DNA of 64,000 bases, from assembly GCF_014174495.1 (NCBI RefSeq), contig NZ_JACJHR010000048.1, positions 1 through 64,000 on the forward strand. Direction: 5' to 3'. The notes beneath the pieces were generated by a model. That model had not been told where the DNA came from and did no database searches. It saw only the letters and a list, made by a program, of their open reading frames with translations. This document shows, one piece after another, positions 17,567 to 25,518 of this stretch (within the stretch, counting starts at the first letter, position 1; every line of letters begins with the position of its first letter). A program made the position numbers and the translations under genes. This DNA comes from Amycolatopsis echigonensis. GTDB lineage: Bacteria > Actinomycetota > Actinomycetes > Mycobacteriales > Pseudonocardiaceae.

Positions 17567-18405
17567 GCTGGCAATTGCGGGTGACGCACCGGACCGGCTA
17601 CCGGTACGCGACGCCGGCCACCCAGTCGTACAACGAGGCCCGCCTCACCCCGCGTTCGGACCGGCGGCAGACCACTTTGGCCACTCGCATCGAAACCTCC
17701 CCGGCGACCCGGGCCTACCGTTACACCGATTACTGGGGCACTGACGTCACGTCGTTCGACTTGCACGCGCCGCACACCGAGTTCACCGTGCTCGCGACGT
17801 CCGTGGTGGAGACCGCGGACGAAGCGGAGCCGGTGCGTTCGGCGACGTGGAAGGACCTGAAGAGCGAGACCGTCCGCGACCAGCGCACGGAGTATCTGAC
17901 GCCGACGCCGTACACGCCGAACGACCAGGAACTGTCCAAACAGGCCCGCGCGCTGCGCAAGGGACTGGACCCGGCGGACGCGGTGCTCGCGATCTGTGGC
18001 TGGGTGAACGAGCAGCTGAAATACCAGCCCGGAACCACTGGTGTGCACAGCACGGCGACGGATGCGTGGCGGGCGCGGGAAGGCGTGTGCCAGGACTTCG
18101 CGCACGTCACGCTGGTGATGCTGCGGGCGATCGGCATTCCGGCGCGGTACTGCTCGGGGTACCTGCACACCAAGCCGGAGGCCAAGCTCGGCGAAAAGGT
18201 GGAGGGCGAAAGCCACGCCTGGGTCGACGTGTGGACCGGCGGCTGGTGGGCACACGACCCGACGAACGCGATCCCGGTCGGGCCGCGGCACGTGTGGGTC
18301 GCGACCGGACGGGATTACGCGGATGTGGCTCCGTTGAAGGGGATTTTCACCGGGGCCAGTCAGTCCACTTTGGATGTTTCGGTCGAGCTCACCCGCATGG
18401 CATAG
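17563..18405 (+). CDS. Transglutaminase-like protease
   Basis: The 280-residue protein has an N-terminal beta domain (WQLRVTHRTGYRYATPATQSYNEARLTPR) and a transglutaminase core with the triad C176 (GVCQDFAH), H218 (ESHAWVDVW) and D232 (HDPTN). Such proteins are thought to act as cysteine proteases or amidases on the product of the partner ATP-grasp enzyme. Start GTG 17563 overlaps the alpha-E stop (GTGA), so translation is coupled. It is the last gene of the operon; its stop codon directly abuts the stop of the convergent permease gene with no spacer. Confidence 0.93.
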   Translation: MSWQLRVTHRTGYRYATPATQSYNEARLTPRSDRRQTTLATRIETSPATRAYRYTDYWGTDVTSFDLHAPHTEFTVLATSVVETADEAEPVRSATWKDLKSETVRDQRTEYLTPTPYTPNDQELSKQARALRKGLDPADAVLAICGWVNEQLKYQPGTTGVHSTATDAWRAREGVCQDFAHVTLVMLRAIGIPARYCSGYLHTKPEAKLGEKVEGESHAWVDVWTGGWWAHDPTNAIPVGPRHVWVATGRDYADVAPLKGIFTGASQSTLDVSVELTRMA

Positions 18406-19386
18406 TCACGCGACCTGGCGGCGGCGGGAAACCGCCAGCAACCACAACAGGTACCCGCCGCCCAGTGCGGCCGCGACCACGCCCACCGGGAGCAGCGAAG
18501 CGTCCAGGACGCGCTGGCCGACGAAGTCCGCCGCCAGCACCAGTACCGCTCCCATCGCCGCGGAGGCCAGCAGGTTCGGTCCGGGGCGACGGGTCAGGCG
18601 GCGGGCGAGTTGGGGTGCGGCAAGGGCGACGAACGGGATCGGCCCGGCCGCGGCGGTCGCGGAAGCGGCCAGCGCGACCGCGGCCAACAGCACCACCGCA
18701 CGCACTCGCGGCACCGCGACACCGACCGCGACAGCCGCGTCGTCGCCCATTTCCAGCATCCGCAACGCGGGCTGGTGCACGAAGACGAACGGCGAAAGCA
18801 CCACGACAGCCAGGCACAGCGGGATGAAGTAGTTCCAGTCGCGGCCGGCAAGGTCACCGGTCAGCCAGCCGACCGCCTGTGCCGCGGCCTCGAGTTTCGC
18901 TTGCACCAGCAGATAGCCGTTCACCCCGGCCAGTACCGCGCTCACCGCGATGCCCAGCAGCACCAGCCGCGAGCTGAGCAAACCGTGCGGAGCGCACAGC
19001 GCGGTGACCAGCAACGCGGTGAGCAGGCCGCCCGCGACCGCGCCGACGGAGACCAGGCCGGGGCCCGCGCCGAACAGCAGGATCATCATGATCCCGCCGG
19101 TCGCCGAGCCGGTGGTGAAGCCGATGATGTCCGGGCTGCCGAGCGGATTCCGGGTCACCGTCTGGAAAACCGTGCCCGCCAGCGCGAGCGCGATGCCGAC
19201 GAAAATCGCCACCAACGCGCGCGGCAGGCGGCCGGTGACCACAAGGTACTGCGCCTTCGTGCCGGATCCCGCGAGCGTTCGCAGGACTTCGAGCGGCGAC
19301 ATCTCGTAGTCTCCGGTGCCCACGGCGAGCACCAAGAGCACCGCCGCCACCAGCGTCAGCAAGCCGACGACCACCCAGGTCCTCAT
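18406..19386 (-). CDS. FecCD-type siderophore ABC transporter permease
   Basis: The 326-residue membrane protein has about nine to ten helices and the FecCD signatures: RLPRALVAIFVGIALALAGTVFQTVTRNPLGSPDIIGFTTGSA near the start and AGPIPFVALAAPQLARRL near the end, which contacts the ATPase. It forms a heterodimer with the FecCD protein encoded upstream (4-base overlap). Divergently placed are an iron box and the binding protein gene, so iron control is expected. No cognate ATPase gene follows; the 3' end abuts the convergent transglutaminase gene. Confidence 0.93.
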   Translation of the reverse strand: MRTWVVVGLLTLVAAVLLVLAVGTGDYEMSPLEVLRTLAGSGTKAQYLVVTGRLPRALVAIFVGIALALAGTVFQTVTRNPLGSPDIIGFTTGSATGGIMMILLFGAGPGLVSVGAVAGGLLTALLVTALCAPHGLLSSRLVLLGIAVSAVLAGVNGYLLVQAKLEAAAQAVGWLTGDLAGRDWNYFIPLCLAVVVLSPFVFVHQPALRMLEMGDDAAVAVGVAVPRVRAVVLLAAVALAASATAAAGPIPFVALAAPQLARRLTRRPGPNLLASAAMGAVLVLAADFVGQRVLDASLLPVGVVAAALGGGYLLWLLAVSRRRQVA

Positions 19387-20408
19387 CGCCGCACCGCCTT
19401 CAGCCGCCGCGCCACGATTACGAAGGCGACGCCGCCGACCACGTCCGTCATCAGGCCCACCTGGATTTCCCCGTTACCGCCGAGCAGCCGGCCGAGCACG
19501 TCGCAGCCGAGCAGCAAGACTGGCCCGAGCAGCGCGGACAACGGCAGCACCCACCGTTCGTCCTGGCCGACCAGCGCGCGCACGACGTGCGGGATCATCA
19601 ACCCGACGAAGGCGATCGGCCCGCACGCCGCGGTCGCGGTCGCGGAGAGCAAGCCGACCGCGATCATGCCGACCGCGCGAGTCAGCACCGGATTCGCGCC
19701 AAGGCCGCGCGCACTGTCGTCGCCGAGTGCGACTGCGTTGAGCGGCCGGGCGAGCACTCCGGCGATCACCAGCGCGGCCAGGAAGAACGGCAACAGTCCG
19801 GCGAGGCTGCCGAGGTTCCGGTTCACCAGCGAGCCGACAAGCCAGTACCGCATCTGGTCGAGGCTGTGCGTGTTGATCATCTGCATGCCCTGGTTGATCC
19901 CGACGAACACGGCCTGCACCGCGACGCCCGCGAGCACCAGCCGCAGCGGGCTCACCGAGCCGCCGATCACCGTGACCAGGACCGTTCCGGCCAGTGCGCC
20001 GAAGAACGCGAACCACACCAGTCGTTCGGGCGAAGTCACCGAGAACACCGCACCGCCCAGGACGATCGCGACCGCCGCGCCGTGGTTGATGCCGAGCAGG
20101 CCGGGGTCTGCGACCGGGTTGCGCGTGATCGCCTGCAGCAGCGCGCCGGCCAGCCCGAGCCCGACGCCGACCGCGAGCCCGAGCAGCGTCCGCGGCATCC
20201 GGTCGTCGCGGATCACGACGTCTTCGAACGTGCCGCTGTAGGAGAACAACGCGTGCCAGACGCTGCCGACCGGCAACCGGTTCGAGCCGAAGGCGATCGA
20301 CAGCACCACCACCGCGACGAGGGCGACGAGCGCCGCGACCAGGACTGTCGCGCGGACGCCCCAGCGCCGGGATGTGACGCGCTCCCCAAGGAGGACCATG
20401 GCGTTCAC
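19383..20408 (-). CDS. FecCD-type siderophore ABC transporter permease
   Basis: The 341-residue permease shows RMPRTLLGLAVGVGLGLAGALLQAITRNPVADPGLLGINHGAA and later CGPIAFVGLMIPHVVRALVG, both diagnostic of the FecCD/BtuC family that imports ferric siderophores, haem or cobalamin. It starts at GTG 20408 or, better supported by GGAGC-like sequence, the ATG at 20399. It is the first gene of a two-permease operon and its promoter region carries the iron box at 20411-20429. Confidence 0.93.
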   Translation of the reverse strand: MNAMVLLGERVTSRRWGVRATVLVAALVALVAVVVLSIAFGSNRLPVGSVWHALFSYSGTFEDVVIRDDRMPRTLLGLAVGVGLGLAGALLQAITRNPVADPGLLGINHGAAVAIVLGGAVFSVTSPERLVWFAFFGALAGTVLVTVIGGSVSPLRLVLAGVAVQAVFVGINQGMQMINTHSLDQMRYWLVGSLVNRNLGSLAGLLPFFLAALVIAGVLARPLNAVALGDDSARGLGANPVLTRAVGMIAVGLLSATATAACGPIAFVGLMIPHVVRALVGQDERWVLPLSALLGPVLLLGCDVLGRLLGGNGEIQVGLMTDVVGGVAFVIVARRLKAVRR

Positions 20409-20410
20409 CC

Positions 20411-20429
20411 TAAGGCAAGGCTAACCTCA
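20411..20429. promoter_or_regulatory. IdeR/DtxR-type iron box
   Basis: TAAGGCAAGGCTAACCTCA matches 15 of 19 positions of the IdeR/DtxR consensus TTAGGTTAGGCTAACCTAA, including the whole AGGCTAACCT core. It lies between the divergent permease and binding protein genes, so a single site could repress both when iron is plentiful. Confidence 0.85.
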
Positions 20430-20461
20430 GGCGGTACCGCACCCGATCCTCCGGAGTTCCG

Positions 20462-21475
20462 ATGACCCTCTCCCCGGCGCGGCTGTCCCGCCGCGGTTTT
20501 CTTGCCGGCACCGCGGCCGCGGGCACGCTCGGCCTGCTGAGCGCCTGCGGCTACAAAGACGACCAGCAGGCGGCCGGTGGCGGCGCGACGTGGTCCTTCA
20601 CCGACGACCGCGGCCGCAAGCTCAGCGGCGAGCGTCCACAACGGATCGTCGCGCAGGTGACCGCGGCTGCCGCGCTGTGGGACTTCGGCGTGAAATCGGT
20701 GGGCATCTTCGGCCCGTCGCGGCTGCCGGACGGCAAGACGGACCCGCAGGCAGGCGGCGTCGACCTGAAGTCGGTGACCTCGCTGGGCAACGTCTGGAAC
20801 GAGTTCAACTTCGACAAGTTCGTGTCGCTGAACCCGCAGCTGCTGGTCAGCGTGATGTACCTGAAGCAGCAGATGTGGTACGTGCCCGACACCTTGGCGG
20901 ACAAGGTGGACAAGGCCGCGCCGAGTGTCGGCATCGGACTGCAGGACATCACGATGCCGCAAGGGATCGCGAAGTTCGAGGCATTGGCCAAGGCGCTCGG
21001 CGCGAACGTCGCGACGCCGGAAATCCAGCAGGCGAAACAGATGTACGAGGCCGCGGACGCCAAGTTCGCCGAGGCGGTCAAGAAGACGGCCGGGCTCAAG
21101 GTCGTGCTCCTGTCCGCGCAGAAGGACACGGTGTACGTGGCCAACCCGGCGAAGTTCGCGACCTCGAAGCACTACCAGGAAATGGGAATGCAGTTCGTCC
21201 TGCCGGAGAAGCCCGACGAAAGCCAGGGCGGCTACTACGAGCAGGTGAGCTGGGAAAACGTCGGCAAGTACTCGGCCGACGTGATCATGTACGACTCGCG
21301 CGGCGGTTCGCTGTCGCTCGGCCCGGACGGGCTCGGCGGCGTCCCGACCTGGCAGCAGCTGCCGGCGGTGAAGGCGGGCAAGCTGATCCCGTGGAACAAC
21401 GAGACGCCGTTCTCGTACCAGCGGTTCGCGCCGGAGCAGACCCGGGTCGCCGACGCGCTGGGCAAGGTCGCCTGA
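20462..21475 (+). CDS. Iron-siderophore ABC transporter substrate-binding protein
   Basis: The 337-residue protein starts with LSRRGFLAGTAAAGTLGLLSAC, a twin-arginine-like signal with a lipobox, so it is probably a Tat-exported lipoprotein. The mature part has the FepB/FhuD-type fold: ERPQRIVAQVTAAAALWDFGVKSVGIFG, then a long helix, and VSWENVGKYSADVIMYDSRGG. It should deliver a ferric siderophore to the two FecCD permeases encoded divergently across the iron box. The ligand cannot be told. A hairpin follows the gene. Confidence 0.9.
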   Translation: MTLSPARLSRRGFLAGTAAAGTLGLLSACGYKDDQQAAGGGATWSFTDDRGRKLSGERPQRIVAQVTAAAALWDFGVKSVGIFGPSRLPDGKTDPQAGGVDLKSVTSLGNVWNEFNFDKFVSLNPQLLVSVMYLKQQMWYVPDTLADKVDKAAPSVGIGLQDITMPQGIAKFEALAKALGANVATPEIQQAKQMYEAADAKFAEAVKKTAGLKVVLLSAQKDTVYVANPAKFATSKHYQEMGMQFVLPEKPDESQGGYYEQVSWENVGKYSADVIMYDSRGGSLSLGPDGLGGVPTWQQLPAVKAGKLIPWNNETPFSYQRFAPEQTRVADALGKVA

Positions 21476-21483
21476 GCCTGAGC

Positions 21484-21512
21484 GCCTGCGCCGGGCGGTA
21501 ACCGGCGCAGGC
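21484..21512. terminator. Hairpin between convergent genes
   Basis: An 11-bp perfect stem (GCCTGCGCCGG, 21484-21494, with 21502-21512) lies between the convergent binding protein and peptidase genes. There is no T run, so it is a likely but weak bidirectional terminator. Confidence 0.6.
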
Positions 21513-21522
21513 ACCCGGGAGA

Positions 21523-22944
21523 TCAGCTGCGGGCGTGCGCGTCCAGCAGGTGCGCCACCGCTTCGGTGACCTGCTGGGCGTAGTCCAAGTTCAGCCACTC
21601 GTCCGGCACGTGGATGTTCGAATCCGCGCCGCACGCGCCGGTGACCAGGAACTGCGCCTCCGGGTACTTCTCGCCGAGCAGGCCCATGAACGGGATCGAC
21701 CCGCCCATGCCCGCGGCGCGGTGCGGACGGCCGAACACCTCGTCGTCGACGCGGCGCAGCGCGTCGGTCAGCCACGCGGCTTCCTCCGGCGCGTTCCAGC
21801 CGTTCTCCGCCTGCTGGTCTTCGGCGATGGTGACCTTCGCGCCGTACGGAACGTCCGTGGTGAGCGCGCGCTTGATCGCGGCCAGCGCGTCTTCCGCGTC
21901 CGCGGTGGGCGGCAGACGGAAGCTGAGCGTGAGCGTGGTGCTCTGCCGCAGCACGTTGCCTGCTTCGGCGGGCCGCGGAAGCCCTTCGCCGCCGATGATC
22001 GACAGCGTCGGCCGCCAGTAGTTGTTCAGCAGCAGCTCAAGCGCGTCCTCGGAGACCGTTTTTCCGCCGCTCACCAACGGGAACGCGGTGCGCAGCGCTT
22101 CCGGCGCCACCTCCGCGACCGCCTCGATCTCGGCGAGACGGCTGGCCGGCACCTCGACGTTCAGCTCGGACAGCTTGATCTCGCCGGTTTCCGCGTTCTC
22201 GATCCGCTCCAGCAGCTGCCGCAGGATGCGGAACGAACTGGCGACGACGCCGCTGGCCAGACCGGAGTGCTGCGCGGTGGCGAGCAGCTGGACGGTGACC
22301 GTCAGGTGCACCATGCCGCGCAGGCTGGTGGTGAGCCACAGCCGGTCGTAGTCCATGCCGCCCGCGTCGAGGCACACGACGAGGCTGACTTCGCCGAGCC
22401 GTCCGCTCAGGTGCTCCAGGTAAGCGGGCAGGTCCGGGCTGCCGGATTCCTCGCCGGTTTCCAGCAGCAGCGCGATACGCGCGTGCTCGCCTCCCGCCGC
22501 GTGCACCGCTTCCACCGCGGCACTGGCCGCGTACCCGGAGTAGCCGTCGTCCACCGAACCGCGGCCGTACAGCCGGCCGTCGCGGATGACCGGCGTCCAT
22601 GGGTCAAGCCCCTCGGACCAGCCGCCGACCGGGGGCTGCTTGTCGAGGTGGCCGTACATGAGGACGGTGCCCTTGTCGGTCGCGCCCGGGGTGGCCGGCA
22701 CGTCGACGAACAACAGCGGGGAACGGCCTTCCAGCTCGACGACCTCGATCCGCGCGCCCGGCAGGTCACGCCCTTCGAGATAGCTCTTGACGTGCTGGAC
22801 GGCGGCGGCGAGATGCCCGGTCGACGCCCATTCCGCGTCGAACGCCGGGGACAGCGCGGGGATCGCGATCAGACCGGACAGGCTCGGCGTGACGTCGTTG
22901 ATCCACGTCGAGACCACGGATTCGCGTACGGATTTTTGTTCCAC
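21523..22944 (-). CDS. M20 family metallopeptidase (dipeptidase-like)
   Basis: The 473-residue protein has the M20 pattern: metal-site GHLDKQP (H99, D101), GRGSVDDGY (bridging Asp near 132), GEESGS (catalytic and metal Glu), CLDAGG (metal Asp) and a C-terminal His region near GADSNIHVP. The dimerisation lid domain interrupts the catalytic domain as in the family. Related enzymes of this length cleave dipeptides or act as carboxypeptidases; the exact substrate is unknown. It starts at GTG 22944 with a poor binding site. It is monocistronic and divergent from the dehydrogenase operon. Confidence 0.9.
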   Translation of the reverse strand: MEQKSVRESVVSTWINDVTPSLSGLIAIPALSPAFDAEWASTGHLAAAVQHVKSYLEGRDLPGARIEVVELEGRSPLLFVDVPATPGATDKGTVLMYGHLDKQPPVGGWSEGLDPWTPVIRDGRLYGRGSVDDGYSGYAASAAVEAVHAAGGEHARIALLLETGEESGSPDLPAYLEHLSGRLGEVSLVVCLDAGGMDYDRLWLTTSLRGMVHLTVTVQLLATAQHSGLASGVVASSFRILRQLLERIENAETGEIKLSELNVEVPASRLAEIEAVAEVAPEALRTAFPLVSGGKTVSEDALELLLNNYWRPTLSIIGGEGLPRPAEAGNVLRQSTTLTLSFRLPPTADAEDALAAIKRALTTDVPYGAKVTIAEDQQAENGWNAPEEAAWLTDALRRVDDEVFGRPHRAAGMGGSIPFMGLLGEKYPEAQFLVTGACGADSNIHVPDEWLNLDYAQQVTEAVAHLLDAHARS

Positions 22945-23304
22945 AGCGCCATCTTGCCACGGTGACCGACGTCACCGGTCCGACTGAACGTCGTGCGTGG
23001 CTGTCGCGGTTCTCACCGCGATAGCCACGCACGAGGGCAGGTAGGGCCCGGGATGGCCGCCCGACCATCGCCTCTCCCATACTCGGTCTTCCAAGCGTTT
23101 CCCCTGTTCAGCGACGTTTTCTCAGCAACAAATCAGCAACTGCCGCTCTCCATCGGAGCAATTCTCGTGCCAGGATGTGGCCACGAACCGTCAACGCCGA
23201 CGGTGGCCGGGAGCCTCGGACCCGAGGAGCCGGTCCCCGCCGGTGCAGTCGCTGTGGCCGCCACAAGCGGCCGCTCGCGGCGCCGACACCGAGGAGAACA
23301 GCTC
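22945..23304. other. Intergenic region between the peptidase and dehydrogenase genes
   Basis: These 360 bases hold the long hairpin at 22991-23034, an AT-richer stretch at about 23090-23160 (TTTTCTCAGCAACAAATCAGCAACTG) that is the likely promoter area for the dehydrogenase operon, and the binding site GAGGAG at 23291-23296. A reading frame is open through part of it but its composition is not coding-like. Confidence 0.55.
22991..23034. repeat. Long near-perfect palindrome (20-bp arms)
   Basis: Arms at 22991-23010 and 23015-23034 pair over 20 bp with a single G-T wobble and a TCTC loop. It sits between two divergent genes where no terminator is needed, and has no T run. It may be a mobile palindromic (REP-like) element or a structured regulatory site. 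Confidence 0.8.
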
Positions 23305-24510
23305 ATGCCGTCCGAACAGTGGACGCACCCGGAACCTGGAGACGGGCCGGCGGCCGTAGCGGCCCAACCTTCCCCCGAACAGGTGATCGCCGGTTTGCGA
23401 GCGACAAGCGAAGGTGGCGCTGAGCTCACTCAGCTGCTCACCCCCGAGGGCCAGCGGGTCCCGTCCGAGCGTTTCGACCGCTACGTCGAGGACGTCGACG
23501 ACGAAACGCTGAAGAACCTCTACCGCGACATGGTGCTGGTGCGCCGCGCGGACCGCGAGGCCAACGCGATGCAGCGCCAGGGGCAGCTGGGCATCTGGGT
23601 GCCGCTGCTCGGCCAGGAAGCCGCGCAGGTCGGATCCGGTCGCGCGCTGCAGCCGCAGGACATGGCGTTTCCGAGCTATCGCGAGCACGGCGTCGCGTAC
23701 ACCCGCGGCGTCGACATGCGCGAGCTGATCGGGATTTTCCGGTGCACCGACCACAGCGGCTGGGACTACCAGGCGCACCGGTTCCACCCGTACACCATCG
23801 TCATCGGCAACCAGGTGCTCAACGCGGCTGGTTACGCGATGGGGCAGAAGTTCGAAGGCAAAGTCGGGGACGAGGGTGGCGAGGCCACCATCTGTTACTT
23901 CGGTGACGGCGCGACTTCGCAGGGCGACGTGCACGAAGGTTTCGTGTGGGCCGCGGTGTACGACGCGCCGCTGGTCTTCTTCTGCCAGAACAACCAGTGG
24001 GCGATTTCCGAGCCGACCGAACGCCAGTCGCGGCTGCCGCTCTACCAGCGCGCCCGCGGCTACGGCTTCCCCGGCATCCGCGTGGACGGCAACGACGTCC
24101 TCGCCTGCCTCGCCGTGACCCGGTGGGCGCTGGAGGAATGCCGGCACGGCAACGGCCCGGTGCTGATCGAGGCGTTCACCTACCGGATGGACGCGCACAC
24201 CACCACCGACGACCCCACCCGCTACCGGCTCTCGGACGAGCTGGAGGAGTGGAAGCTCAAGGACCCGATCGAGCGCGTGCGCGCGTTCCTGGCTCGCGGC
24301 GGGCACGCCGACCAGGCGTTCTTCGACAGCGTCCAGGCCGAGGCCGACCAGTTCGCCGCGGACCTGCGCGACTACACGTTCAACATGCCGGAACCGCCGC
24401 CGGACCGGGTGTTTTCCCAGGTGTACGCGGAACCTTCGCCCGTGCTCGAAGCACAGCGCGCGGAGTATCTGTCGTATCTCGACGGTTTCGCGACGGCGGG
24501 TGAGCACTGA
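23305..24510 (+). CDS. bkdA: Branched-chain 2-oxoacid dehydrogenase E1 alpha subunit
   Basis: The 401-residue protein has the thiamine diphosphate motif GDG (from G200: GDGATSQGDVHEG) ending in NN (N229-N230), the YREHG phosphorylation-loop-like segment and the HRxDxHTT-type segment (FTYRMDAHTTTDDPTRYR) of E1 alpha subunits. With E1 beta it decarboxylates branched-chain 2-oxoacids or pyruvate and passes the acyl group to E2. The sequence and the separate alpha/beta organisation fit BCKDH, which in actinomycetes supplies primers for branched fatty acids; a pyruvate-type role cannot be excluded. Start ATG 23305 lies 8 bases after GAGGAG. It overlaps E1 beta by one base. Confidence 0.9.
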   Translation: MPSEQWTHPEPGDGPAAVAAQPSPEQVIAGLRATSEGGAELTQLLTPEGQRVPSERFDRYVEDVDDETLKNLYRDMVLVRRADREANAMQRQGQLGIWVPLLGQEAAQVGSGRALQPQDMAFPSYREHGVAYTRGVDMRELIGIFRCTDHSGWDYQAHRFHPYTIVIGNQVLNAAGYAMGQKFEGKVGDEGGEATICYFGDGATSQGDVHEGFVWAAVYDAPLVFFCQNNQWAISEPTERQSRLPLYQRARGYGFPGIRVDGNDVLACLAVTRWALEECRHGNGPVLIEAFTYRMDAHTTTDDPTRYRLSDELEEWKLKDPIERVRAFLARGGHADQAFFDSVQAEADQFAADLRDYTFNMPEPPPDRVFSQVYAEPSPVLEAQRAEYLSYLDGFATAGEH

Positions 24511-25502
24511 TGACTGATCTGCAGAAGCTCACGATCGGCAAGGCGCTCAACCTCGGTCTCCGCCGCGCGATGGAGGAGGACCCGAAGGTCCTGATCATGG
24601 GGGAGGACGTCGGCAAGCTCGGCGGCGTCTTCCGGATCACCGACGGACTGCAGAAGGACTTCGGCGAGCAGCGCGTGCTGGACACGCCGCTGGCCGAATC
24701 CGGCATCATCGGCACCGCGGTCGGCCTCGCCGTGCGCGGTTTCCGGCCGGTGTGCGAGATCCAGTTCGAGGGGTTCATTTTCCCCGGCTTCGACCAGATT
24801 TCCTCGCAGCTGGCGAAACTGCACTACCGCACGCAGGGCAAGGTCAAGATGCCCGTCGTGATCCGGGTGCCGTTCGGCGGCGGGATCGGCGCGGTGGAGC
24901 ACCACTCGGAATCGCCGGAATCGCTGTTCTCGCACATCGCCGGCCTCAAGGTGGTGTCGATTTCGAACGCGGCCGACGCCTACTGGGGCATCCAGGAGGC
25001 GATCCGCTCGGACGACCCAATCCTCTTCTTCGAGCCCAAGAAGCTGTACCACTCGGGCGCGCTGAAGATGGAGGTCGACACCTCGACGGAGCCGTCGCGG
25101 GTGTTCTCGTCGCACGTCGTGCGCGAGGGCACGTCGGCCACGGTGGTCGCGTACGGCCCGTCGGTGAAGGTGGCCCTCGACGCCGCCACGGCCGCCGAGG
25201 CCGAGGGCAAGTCGCTGGAGGTCATCGACTTGCGCACGCTCTCGCCGCTCGACCTCGGGCCGGTTTTCGAATCGGTCCGCAAGACCGGACGGCTCATCGC
25301 GGTCAGCGAGGCGCCGTCGGAATCCTCGCTGACCTCGGAAATCGCTGCCCGCGTTCAGCAGGAGTGCTTCTACTCCCTGGAGTCCCCCGTCCTGCGCGTG
25401 ACCGGATTCGACACGCCGTACCCGCCTGCGAAGCTCGAGGAGCATTACCTCCCCGACCTCGACCGGGTCCTGCACGCTGTCGACCGTTCGCTCGCCTGGT
25501 AA
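24510..25502 (+). CDS. bkdB: Branched-chain 2-oxoacid dehydrogenase E1 beta subunit
   Basis: The 330-residue protein has the E1 beta layout: LNLGLRRAMEEDPKVLIMGEDVGKLGGVFR, the catalytic region around DTPLAESGIIGTAVGLAVRGFRPVCEIQF, and GGGIGAVEHHSESPESLFSHIAGLKVV, where the His pair lies near the active site. The C-terminal transketolase domain includes VIDLRTLSPLD. It forms the alpha2-beta2 E1 heterotetramer with the product of the upstream gene (TGATG overlap). Confidence 0.92.
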   Translation: MTDLQKLTIGKALNLGLRRAMEEDPKVLIMGEDVGKLGGVFRITDGLQKDFGEQRVLDTPLAESGIIGTAVGLAVRGFRPVCEIQFEGFIFPGFDQISSQLAKLHYRTQGKVKMPVVIRVPFGGGIGAVEHHSESPESLFSHIAGLKVVSISNAADAYWGIQEAIRSDDPILFFEPKKLYHSGALKMEVDTSTEPSRVFSSHVVREGTSATVVAYGPSVKVALDAATAAEAEGKSLEVIDLRTLSPLDLGPVFESVRKTGRLIAVSEAPSESSLTSEIAARVQQECFYSLESPVLRVTGFDTPYPPAKLEEHYLPDLDRVLHAVDRSLAW

Positions 25503-25518
25503 GGGGGTTCTGACAGAA

